From Thermoanaerobaculia bacterium (GTDB taxonomy: Bacteria > Acidobacteriota > Thermoanaerobaculia > Multivoradales > JAHEKO01): DNA of 11,259 bases. Below the pieces are notes generated by a model. That model was not told where the DNA came from and did not search any database. It saw only the letters and a program-made list of their open reading frames with translations. Made by a program: the position numbers and the translations under genes. Shown piece after piece: positions 1-6,406 of the stretch. The first letter of the stretch is position 1. Every line of letters begins with the position of its first letter. The DNA is taken from contig JARFQS010000199.1 of NCBI GenBank assembly GCA_029287645.1, forward strand, positions 1 through 11,259. Reading direction: 5' to 3'.

Positions 1-211
1 CTGGTGAGGTATAGGCCCCGGAACCGTCTGTGAAGACGCTCGCAATCCAGTCGCCGTTGGAATAGGAGATGTTGACCAGGACGCCCTCGATCCCGAGGGC
101 CGTGTCGCTGTCGGTGATGGTGCCGGAGAAGGTACCCGTGGTGGCAGCAGCTGACAGCAGACCAGTCGAACACGTGAACAGGCTGACGAGAGCTACCCCG
201 GTGCGTCTCAT
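1..211 (-). CDS. Secreted protein with carboxypeptidase-regulatory-like (Cna-B-like) domain, N-terminal fragment
   Basis: The first 70 codons of a leftward gene that runs off the left edge. The protein begins MRRTGVALVSLF, a typical signal peptide with a basic N-end, a hydrophobic core and an AAA cleavage region near residues 21-23. Next comes GTFSGTITDSDTALGIEGV followed by VNISYSNGDW and FTDGSGAYTSP. This pattern (G-x-V/I-x-D near the start, then a small beta strand, then TDxxGxY) is that of carboxypeptidase-regulatory-like or Cna-B-like beta-sandwich domains found in exported surface proteins. The ATG is preceded by AAAGGGTGA, a plausible though slightly distant ribosome site. A GEMM-I riboswitch lies in the leader, so expression is probably set by a cyclic dinucleotide. 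What the rest of the protein does cannot be known from this fragment. The export signal and domain start are seen; a surface or matrix role is inferred. Confidence 0.8.
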   Translation of the reverse strand, partial: MRRTGVALVSLFTCSTGLLSAAATTGTFSGTITDSDTALGIEGVLVNISYSNGDWIASVFTDGSGAYTSP

Positions 212-310
212 GGCAAAGTTCACCCTTTCTTCCCAGGCCGGCCTTCTCAAAGGAGTGCCCGCCGAAGGATGATCGAGCCCTGCACGAGGCAGGGAGACTG
301 CGCCAATGGA
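212..310 (-). promoter_or_regulatory. Probable expression platform of the GEMM-I riboswitch
   Basis: The 99-nt leader between aptamer and start codon can form a 6-bp hairpin CCCTGC/GCAGGG with a 5-nt loop (294-278). Farther down, TCCTTT (254-249) can pair with AAAGGG (228-223), the likely ribosome-binding stretch, across a 20-nt loop containing a GGCCGGCC palindrome. No run of T follows either hairpin, so control of translation initiation looks more likely than intrinsic termination. The pairings are visible in the sequence; their regulatory role is inference. Confidence 0.45.
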
Positions 311-426
311 GGCTTCGGTAGCCCGGCCGCCTACAGCCCATCGCAGGAGATGCGAGTAGCAGCCATTCAGGCAGAGGTCCGTGGCTTTGCGGCCCTGGCT
401 CGCGCCAGGTGAGCCTTTGTCGAGCC
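311..426 (-). promoter_or_regulatory. GEMM-I (cyclic-di-GMP-I type) riboswitch aptamer
   Basis: Read on the minus strand from 426 to 311. It has the ordered hallmarks of the GEMM-I aptamer. P1 pairs GGCU (426-423) with AGCC (314-311). The 5' core GACAAAGGC aligns with the Vibrio Vc2 core. A perfect 6-bp P2 stem CCUGGC/GCCAGG is capped by a GCGA (GNRA) tetraloop (409-394). The near-invariant CGCAAAGCC follows at 391-383, with the ligand-stacking A at about 388. A longer than usual P3 arm comes next, with CGCA/UGCG at its tip. The conserved 3' core GCCGGGCUACCGA closes it (328-316, one base from P1). The G at 415 aligns with Vc2 G20, which favours c-di-GMP over cGAMP. It sits about 100 nt upstream of, and in the same orientation as, the secreted Cna-B-like gene. 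GEMM-I elements commonly control extracellular, motility or cytochrome genes. Confidence 0.9.
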
Positions 427-463
427 TGTATCAAGTGTATTCGAAGGTCGTTGATGGTGCTAC

Positions 464-1156
464 ATGGATTCGCTGCTAGGCTTGCCGGGAATGCGAGTCT
501 TGCCCTCTCTGATGATGGTCCTACTGGCGTTGTCCCTTCTGGACTGGGCAGGTGGGGCCAAGCTGTCATCTGTCCCAGCGGATGTCCTTCTGCGGCCCGC
601 TGACGAGTTCTGGAACGAGCCGGCCCCCGAGCGCTTTCGAGTGCGCTTCGAGACGACGGAAGGCGACTTCGTCGTGGAGGCTCACAGGGAGTGGGCTCCG
701 CTTGGTGCCGATCGTCTCTACAACCTCGTGAGGGCCGGTTTCTACGACGACAGCCGTTTCTTCCGCATTCGTGCTGGTTACATCGCGCAGTTCGGCATCG
801 CTGGAGATCCGGAGGTCGCCACGGTCTGGAGAGAGCGGGCCTTCGACGACGATACGGTCCGCGAGACCAATACGAGGGGTCGCATCGCCTATGCGATGAC
901 GGGTCCCGACACGCGGACCACACAGCTCTATATCAATCTGGTCGACAACACCCATCTCGACGCTCAGGGCTTTGCACCGCTCGGCGAAGTGGTCGAGGGC
1001 ATGGAGGTCGTGGACCGGCTCTACGCTGGATACGATGAGGGTGCTGGCGGTGGGATGAGGGGTGGCAAGCAGGGCAAGATCTTCAGTGAAGGCAATGCTC
1101 ATCTGGACCGGGAGTTCCCGAATCTGTCGAAGCTCGAAAAAGCTGTCATCGAATAG
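464..1156 (+). CDS. Exported cyclophilin-type peptidyl-prolyl cis-trans isomerase
   Basis: Catalyses cis-trans isomerisation of proline peptide bonds, assisting folding; the signal peptide places it outside the cytoplasm. From the first ATG, residues 10-31 (MRVLPSLMMVLLALSLLDWAGG) form a signal sequence. Residues 58-185 are a cyclophilin domain: RFETTEGDFVVEAHREWAP at the start, FFRI with R101 matching the catalytic Arg55 of human CypA, GYIAQFGIAGDP with Q109 matching Gln63, the TTQLYINL strand (152-159), and LDAQGFAPLGEVVEGMEVVD (165-184). At 230 aa the length fits a single-domain exported cyclophilin with short extensions. No good ribosome site precedes position 464. An in-frame ATG at 491 gives an equally good or better signal peptide (MRVLP) and may be the real start. 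The next gene follows after 9 nt, so this is probably the first gene of an operon. An equally long frame on the other strand is a shadow. Confidence 0.9.
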   Translation: MDSLLGLPGMRVLPSLMMVLLALSLLDWAGGAKLSSVPADVLLRPADEFWNEPAPERFRVRFETTEGDFVVEAHREWAPLGADRLYNLVRAGFYDDSRFFRIRAGYIAQFGIAGDPEVATVWRERAFDDDTVRETNTRGRIAYAMTGPDTRTTQLYINLVDNTHLDAQGFAPLGEVVEGMEVVDRLYAGYDEGAGGGMRGGKQGKIFSEGNAHLDREFPNLSKLEKAVIE

Positions 1157-1165
1157 GGAGGAGAT

Positions 1166-2269
1166 ATGAGTTCGGTATCGAGGTTCGAGTACATTGCGAT
1201 GGCGGGACTGCTGTTCCTTGTTCTGGTAGCGACACCCTGGCAGCTCATGGGTGCCGAGTATCCGACGCCGCTGGAAGGCGACTACCAGATCCAGGACTTC
1301 GAGTTCGAGAGCGGGGAAGTTCTTCCCGAGCTCAACCTGCACTACACGACCATCGGAGAGCTACTGCGAGACAGCTCGGGTTCCGCCACGAATGCCGTGC
1401 TGATCATGCATGGCACCACCGGGTACGGTGGGGGTTTTCTCTCGGAGCGATTTGCAGGGGGGCTCTTCGGTCCTGGCCAGCTTCTCGATGCCGAGCGCTA
1501 CTACATCATCCTGACCGATGCCATCGGGCATGGAAAGTCCAGTCGGCCGAGCGATGGCCTGCACATGGAGTTCCCCGAGTACAACTACGACGACATGGTT
1601 CGCGCGCAGTATCGACTTCTGACGGAGCACCTCGGGGTCGATCACCTGCGGTTGGTCATGGGGACGTCGATGGGCGGCATGCACACCTGGGTATGGGGCT
1701 ACACCTATCCCGACTTCATGGACGCGCTGATGCCACTGGCCAGCCTGCCAGTGGAGATCGCAGGCCGCAACCGGATGATGCGCAAGATGATCATCGATTC
1801 CATCCGCGATGATCCCGGGTGGAACGGCGGCGAGTACACCGAGCAGCCGCCGGGTCTGATCTCGGCCATCCACCCCCTGATCTTCATGGTCAGCAGCCCG
1901 TTACAGTGGCAGAAGGAAGCGCCGACCCGTGAGGAGGCGGAGGAGTTCCTCGAGGCGAGAATTCAACGCTATGCGGCCGGCCTGGATGCCAACGACATGA
2001 TCTACCAGTTCGACTCGTCGCGGGACTACGATCCTTCACCCCATCTCGAGAAGATCGTCGCTCCCCTCCTGGCCATCAACTCGGCCGACGACCAGGTCAA
2101 TCCACCAGAGCTCGGAATCCTCGAGCGCGAGATCGAGCGGGTGCCTCGTGGGCGTGCCGTGGTGCTGCCGATCACCGACGAGACCCGCGGCCATGGAACC
2201 CACTCGATCCCGGCGATCTGGGGTCCCTACCTAGAAGAGCTGCTGGCCGAATTGGAGCCAGCGGGCTGA
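1166..2269 (+). CDS. Exported alpha/beta hydrolase, MetX (homoserine acyltransferase)-like family
   Basis: The 367-aa protein has the alpha/beta-hydrolase fold of the MetX branch. It shows AVLIMHGTTGYGGGF (77-91, oxyanion-hole strand and loop), YIILTDAIGHGKSS (113-126), nucleophile elbow GTSMGGMH with S168, an acid site NSADDQVNPP with D308 or D309, and a C-terminal RGHGTHS with H343 or H346 completing the triad. Unlike cytosolic MetX enzymes it starts with a hydrophobic export signal (MSSVSRFEYIAMAGLLFLVLVA, cleavage probably before residue 31). A methionine-biosynthesis role is therefore doubtful, and an esterase, amidase or acyl-transfer activity on an exported substrate is more likely. 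A strong ribosome site GGAGGAG lies just before the ATG. It is 9 nt from the cyclophilin gene and 11 nt from the SnoaL gene, so co-transcription is expected. The family assignment is firm; the substrate is unknown. Confidence 0.88.
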   Translation: MSSVSRFEYIAMAGLLFLVLVATPWQLMGAEYPTPLEGDYQIQDFEFESGEVLPELNLHYTTIGELLRDSSGSATNAVLIMHGTTGYGGGFLSERFAGGLFGPGQLLDAERYYIILTDAIGHGKSSRPSDGLHMEFPEYNYDDMVRAQYRLLTEHLGVDHLRLVMGTSMGGMHTWVWGYTYPDFMDALMPLASLPVEIAGRNRMMRKMIIDSIRDDPGWNGGEYTEQPPGLISAIHPLIFMVSSPLQWQKEAPTREEAEEFLEARIQRYAAGLDANDMIYQFDSSRDYDPSPHLEKIVAPLLAINSADDQVNPPELGILEREIERVPRGRAVVLPITDETRGHGTHSIPAIWGPYLEELLAELEPAG

Positions 2270-2280
2270 AGGAGAAGGAA

Positions 2281-2667
2281 TTGTCCGATCAACTGGAAGC
2301 GAACAAGCAGACGGCGATGGCCCTCTACGACCTCATGTTCAATCAGTGCAAGCCTGTCGAGGCCGCCGAGAAGTACATTGGCGAGACCTATATCCAGCAC
2401 AACCCGATCGTGGCCGACGGGAAGGAAGCGTTCATCGAGTACTTCGAGAAGATGGCGGCCGAGTATCCAGGCAAGCGGGTCCACTTCGTTCGGGCCATTG
2501 CGGAAGGCGACTACGTCGTGCTCCACTGCCGGCAGGAGTGGCCTGGTGATCAGGAGTACGCGGGGATCGACATCTTTCGGTTCGATTCCGACGGCAAAGT
2601 CGTCGAGCACTGGGACGTCCTTCAGGTCGTTCCGGAGACCGCGGCTCACGACAACGGCATGTTCTGA
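2281..2667 (+). CDS. SnoaL-like / NTF2-fold protein
   Basis: A 128-aa protein with the SnoaL-like layout: helices at the start (MSDQLEANKQTAMALYDLMF), YIQHNP (37-42) with the His-Asn often found lining the pocket, a second helix, then beta strands VHFVRAIAEGDYVVLHC, and a closing segment IDIFRFDSDGKVVEHWDVLQ (96-115) typical of the family. No signal peptide is seen, so it should be cytoplasmic although its neighbours are exported. Relatives include polyketide cyclases and many uncharacterised small-molecule-binding proteins; the specific reaction cannot be read here. The start codon is TTG, supported by GGAGAAGG 4 nt upstream and by the lack of an early ATG that would keep the first helix. 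It lies 11 nt after the hydrolase gene and 5 nt before the FG-GAP gene, inside the same probable operon. Confidence 0.85.
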   Translation: MSDQLEANKQTAMALYDLMFNQCKPVEAAEKYIGETYIQHNPIVADGKEAFIEYFEKMAAEYPGKRVHFVRAIAEGDYVVLHCRQEWPGDQEYAGIDIFRFDSDGKVVEHWDVLQVVPETAAHDNGMF

Positions 2668-2672
2668 AACCT

Positions 2673-4496
2673 ATGCGAATCTCCCAAAGGGTCGGTGTCA
2701 CGTCGCTCGGCTTCTGCCTCTTGCCCCTGATCCTCGGCATGAGCTTTGGCCACCCATGGTCGGCCGCGGCCGAGGAGGGCCAGCCCAGACTGGTCGAGGA
2801 GACCGCTCCGGCTGTCCCTGCCGACCTCCATCTGGATCCCGTGGCTGCTCAGGCGCTGGCCTCTGATGGCCCGTCTTTCGAAGGAGCGCCGCCGGACAGC
2901 ACATCGGCCGGGTCTTCGGGGCTCGAGTTCCAGGACGTCGCCGCCGAGGCTGGAGTGCGGTTCCGCTACACCTTCGGTGACTACGCCTACGACAATATTC
3001 TGGAATCGAGCGGCTCGGGCGTCACCTGGGTCGATCACGACCAGGACGGCGACCTGGATCTCTATCTGCTCAACGGTGTCTACCTCGAAGGCGTCAGTGA
3101 CCCGAAGGGCAAGCGGTCTTTCGGAGAGGCGAGCGACCGCTTCTACTGCAACAACGGCGACGGAACCTTCGTCGACTGCACCGAACAGACAGGCCTGGGA
3201 CACCGCGGGTGGAGCATGGGCGCAGTGGCAGGCGACTACGATGACGACGGCTACCCTGATCTCTTCCTGGCGAACTATGGGCCCAACCGACTCTTCCACA
3301 ACAACGGCGATGGGACCTTCAGCGACGTCGCAGCAGAGGTAGGGCTCGTTGGTCCCAAAGAGCTCAACGACTTCGTCAAGTGGAGCGTCGGAGGCTCCTG
3401 GTTCGACTACGACCGTGACGGCGATCTCGACCTGGCAGTCTGCAACTTCCTGGCCTTTGATCCCCTCTACCTGCACCCAGGCAAGGAATGGGAGATGCCC
3501 GAACCGAAGGAGTACGCAGGGCAGGAGAGCAAGCTCTACGAACAGCGATCCGATGGCCGCTTCGAGGATGTGACCGAGAGCGCGGGTCTGAAGTATCCAG
3601 ACTCGAAATGCATGGGTATTACCGTGCTCGATTTCGACCGGGACGGCCTCCTGGACATCTTCCAGGGCAACGACCACCAGGAGAACTTTCTGTTCAGGGC
3701 CAGAGGCGATGGCACGTACGAGGAGATGGGGCTGACCGCTGGCGTGGCCGTCAATGATGCCGGCCTGGGAACCGGCTCCATGCACGGCACGCCGGGTGAC
3801 ATCGACGGAGACGGTGACATCGATCTGTTGGTGGTGGATCTGCGCCACGGCAGTCTCTACAGAAAGGTGACCCCGACTCTTTTCGAGGACGTGACCTGGG
3901 CCAGCGGAGTGGGCGGACTCTTGGACGGCCTGGGTCAGTGGGGTGCCGGTCTGGTGGATCTGGACCTCGACGGAGACCTGGATCTGTTCACCACGAACGG
4001 CGTGGCGCACATCCTGGTGGGGCAGTATCCAGCGCTGGCCGTCAACGACGGTAAGGGCCGTTTCGAGGATGCTCGTAGCGGTGCGGGCCCCTACTTCTCT
4101 TCCCGACGATCCGGCCGTGGCGCCGCCTTCGGGGACTACGACAACGATGGGGACATGGACATCGTGGTCAATCACGTCGACCACCAGGCGACAGCCGCCC
4201 TGCTGCGCAACGACAGTCGAAGGCAAGGGAGTTGGCTCGGAGTGCGGCTCGTCGGAGGGGCAACCAGGACCTCGCATGGAGCCTTCGTCGAGGTCTCCGA
4301 TGGCGAGCTCTCGAGAGTCAGAGTCCACCAGCCGGCCGCTGGCTACCTTTCGGGCAACGATCCTCGGATCCACCTCGGAATCGGGGGTGCGAAAGGGATC
4401 GACCGCGTCACCGTCCAGTGGCCCTCGGGACGGACCCAGGCCTGGCTGGGTCTCGAGCCGAATCGATACTGGGTTCTGTGGGAATCGTCGGACTGA
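2673..4496 (+). CDS. Exported FG-GAP/VCBS repeat protein with C-terminal ASPIC/UnbV domain (CRTAC1-like)
   Basis: A 607-aa protein with a signal peptide (residues 1-33, core SLGFCLLPLILGMSF, AAA cleavage site). Seven calcium-binding loops of the FG-GAP type follow, at D121, D188, D245, D320, D376, D429 and D488. Each resembles DxDxDGDxDL and they are spaced about 53-75 residues apart, as expected for a seven-bladed beta-propeller binding calcium. The C-terminal part (about 512-605) is an ASPIC/UnbV domain: LRNDSRRQGSWLGVRL, HQPAAGYLSGNDPRIHLGIG, and DRVTVQWPSGRTQ. This domain pair is common in environmental bacteria and in the animal protein CRTAC1. The role is probably extracellular or periplasmic binding, possibly carbohydrate-related, but no enzyme activity is established. 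The gene begins 5 nt after the SnoaL stop with only a weak ribosome site, suggesting translational coupling. The long opposite-strand frame across it is a by-product of the GAC-rich repeats. Confidence 0.95.
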   Translation: MRISQRVGVTSLGFCLLPLILGMSFGHPWSAAAEEGQPRLVEETAPAVPADLHLDPVAAQALASDGPSFEGAPPDSTSAGSSGLEFQDVAAEAGVRFRYTFGDYAYDNILESSGSGVTWVDHDQDGDLDLYLLNGVYLEGVSDPKGKRSFGEASDRFYCNNGDGTFVDCTEQTGLGHRGWSMGAVAGDYDDDGYPDLFLANYGPNRLFHNNGDGTFSDVAAEVGLVGPKELNDFVKWSVGGSWFDYDRDGDLDLAVCNFLAFDPLYLHPGKEWEMPEPKEYAGQESKLYEQRSDGRFEDVTESAGLKYPDSKCMGITVLDFDRDGLLDIFQGNDHQENFLFRARGDGTYEEMGLTAGVAVNDAGLGTGSMHGTPGDIDGDGDIDLLVVDLRHGSLYRKVTPTLFEDVTWASGVGGLLDGLGQWGAGLVDLDLDGDLDLFTTNGVAHILVGQYPALAVNDGKGRFEDARSGAGPYFSSRRSGRGAAFGDYDNDGDMDIVVNHVDHQATAALLRNDSRRQGSWLGVRLVGGATRTSHGAFVEVSDGELSRVRVHQPAAGYLSGNDPRIHLGIGGAKGIDRVTVQWPSGRTQAWLGLEPNRYWVLWESSD

Positions 4497-4546
4497 CGTT
4501 CGAGAACCTCAGGTCTCGAATCGGAGAGGTGAGAAGAGGATGACGC

Positions 4547-6334
4547 ATGACTCCTGAGATCGCCTATCTGCTATCGCTCATCGTCGTGGCGCTCGTGCTC
4601 TTTGCCACGGAGATCCTGTCGATCGATATCGTCGGGTTGGCCCTCCTCCTGGCGCTGACGGTGCCTGGCATCCTCAGTCCAGACGAGGCCCTTGCCGGCT
4701 TCGGAAGCGAGACCATCTTCGTCCTGATCGGGCTCTTCGTCCTGACCGCTGGAATTGCCCGGACCGGGGTCGTGGAGCGGATCGGACTGCGCCTTGCATC
4801 CTTCGGGAGTGATCGGCCTCAGCTCCTGACGAGGCTCCTGGTCACCTCCGCCACCGCCTTGAGCGCCTTCATCTCGAACACCGTCACGACCGCGATGCTC
4901 CTGCCGCTGAGTGTCGGGAGTGCCAAGAGAGCCGGGATTTCGGTATCCAAGGTCCTGATGCCCCTGGCCTATGCCTCTATCCTCGCCGGCGGCATCACGG
5001 TCATCGCCACCTCCACCAACCTGGTGATTTCCGGAGAGCTTCCGTCGTACGGTCTCGAGAGGATCGGTTTCTTCGAGTTGGCCCCTGTGGGCATCGGCCT
5101 CACCCTGGTGGGACTGGTCTATCTGCTCTTCCTCGCGCCACCCCTCATTCCAGACAGGTTCAAGGAGGACCGTCTCGCCACCTACGGACTGCGGCGCTAC
5201 ATCTCGGAGATCGTCGTCACGACAGGCTCCAAGTTGGCTGGCCAGACCCTCACCGAGAGCAAGCTGGGCGAGACCCTCAATGTCACGGTCCTGGGCGTCA
5301 AGCGGGGTGAGAAACGCCAGCTGAGCCCTCGCGGCAATGTCGTCCTCGAGGAGGGAGATGTCCTCTTGATCGAAGGAGACGCCGAGGACATCCTCGCCGT
5401 CAAGGACGTCATGGGTATCGACATCGATACGGGGTACAAGGCCGCGGATCCCGACCTCGAGTCGGACGAGGTGCGGATGGTGGAAGCCATGGTGATGCCC
5501 GATTCCCGATGGGTCCGCAAGTCACCGAGGGGGGCGGGCTTTCGCAAGAGCACGGGGTTGACCGTGCTGGCGATTCACTCACCTGGTGGCGAGAAAGACT
5601 TTCGGCGGCACCTGTCGCGGACACGAATGAAGGCCGGAGACGTGCTCCTGCTGCAAGGCGATGTGGAGAACATCCAGAAGTTGGACCCGCAGCACCTGAT
5701 GAATCTCGAGGACGTCTCGGGACACCACCCGCGATCCCAGAAAGGTCCGCTCGCGGCGGTGATCTTCGTGGCCTCCTTGATCGTTGGAGGATCGGGTCTT
5801 CTACCGATGTCCATCGCTTTCCTGGCAGGCGGTCTCGCTTTGGTCCTGACAGGGGCCCTGCTGCCCGAGGAGGGGTACCGGGCGATCGACTGGCGACTTC
5901 TGGTGCTCATCGGATGCATGATGGCCTTCGGAGTCGCGATGAAGGAGACCGGCACCTCCACCTATATCGCCGATCTCGTCGTGCGGCATGTCAGCCCCCA
6001 TGGCGAGCTGGCGGTCCTGGCCGCGTTCTTTGCACTCACCGCCTTCCTCACGCAGCCCATGTCCAATCAAGCGGCGGCCCTCATCGTCCTTCCTGTGGCG
6101 ATCGAGTCGGCCATGACGCTCGGCTTCGATCCCCGACCACTGGTGATGTCGGTCACCTTTGCCGCCTCCTGCTCCTTCCTCACACCGCTGGAGCCTGCCT
6201 GCATCCTGGTCTACGGCCCAGGGCGATATCGCTTCTTCGATTTCTTCAAGGTCGGCCTGCCGTTGACGATCGTCGTGTTCGTCTTCTGCATGCTGTTGAT
6301 CCCGATTTTCTGGCCCTTCCACCCGGGTAGCTAG
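4547..6334 (+). CDS. SLC13/DASS-type anion permease with two TrkA-C (RCK_C) domains
   Basis: An inner-membrane transporter of 595 aa, the usual length for this subgroup. The N-terminal membrane half (about residues 5-200) includes SAFISNTVTTAMLLP (106-120) with the SNT motif of DASS transporters and the ATSTNLV hairpin segment (154-160). Two soluble TrkA-C domains follow, about 220-290 and 310-380, each ending in a GDVLLL/IxGD element. The second membrane half (about 400-592) contains LTQPMSNQAAALIVLP (501-516), where SNQ replaces the second SNT motif, and SCSFLTPLEPACILVYGPGRYRFFDFFKVGLPL near the end. Known members carry sulfate, dicarboxylates or other anions, often sodium-coupled. The TrkA-C domains are probably regulatory. 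The substrate is not readable here. AGAGGAT lies upstream of the ATG. The 50-nt gap after the FG-GAP gene has no terminator, so it may belong to the same transcript. Confidence 0.92.
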   Translation: MTPEIAYLLSLIVVALVLFATEILSIDIVGLALLLALTVPGILSPDEALAGFGSETIFVLIGLFVLTAGIARTGVVERIGLRLASFGSDRPQLLTRLLVTSATALSAFISNTVTTAMLLPLSVGSAKRAGISVSKVLMPLAYASILAGGITVIATSTNLVISGELPSYGLERIGFFELAPVGIGLTLVGLVYLLFLAPPLIPDRFKEDRLATYGLRRYISEIVVTTGSKLAGQTLTESKLGETLNVTVLGVKRGEKRQLSPRGNVVLEEGDVLLIEGDAEDILAVKDVMGIDIDTGYKAADPDLESDEVRMVEAMVMPDSRWVRKSPRGAGFRKSTGLTVLAIHSPGGEKDFRRHLSRTRMKAGDVLLLQGDVENIQKLDPQHLMNLEDVSGHHPRSQKGPLAAVIFVASLIVGGSGLLPMSIAFLAGGLALVLTGALLPEEGYRAIDWRLLVLIGCMMAFGVAMKETGTSTYIADLVVRHVSPHGELAVLAAFFALTAFLTQPMSNQAAALIVLPVAIESAMTLGFDPRPLVMSVTFAASCSFLTPLEPACILVYGPGRYRFFDFFKVGLPLTIVVFVFCMLLIPIFWPFHPGS

Positions 6335-6352
6335 CTTCGCGCTCAGCTACCC
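6325..6352 (+). terminator. Hairpin overlapping the permease stop codon, possible terminator
   Basis: A perfect 8-bp stem GGGTAGCT/AGCTACCC encloses an inner AGC/GCT stem with a TTCGC loop and a one-base bulge. The TAG stop codon (6332-6334) is within the 5' arm. No T run follows, so it may be a processing or stability element rather than an intrinsic terminator. The structure is clear, the function is inferred. Confidence 0.45.
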
Positions 6353-6406
6353 AAATGGGTGTTGCATAGAGGCGCATGTGCCTGCATTCTTGGGTGGAGG
6401 CAAGCC

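Noticed and set aside
69..272. 67-codon plus-strand frame at the left end
   Set aside because: The opposite strand encodes a signal peptide and a Cna-B-like domain start with a ribosome site, and a riboswitch upstream of it in the same orientation.
417..443. Rightward promoter TTGTCG / TATTCG before the cyclophilin gene
   Set aside because: The spacing is only 15 nt and both boxes are weak; not reported as a feature.
566..1342. 258-codon minus-strand frame over the cyclophilin gene
   Set aside because: No signal peptide, domain or ribosome site, and it runs across two well-supported plus-strand genes.
2646..4373. 575-codon open frame on the minus strand opposite the FG-GAP/ASPIC gene
   Set aside because: It arises from the GAC/GAT-rich repeats read in reverse (many V, I, D runs), has no family motif, and the plus strand encodes a fully motif-supported protein.
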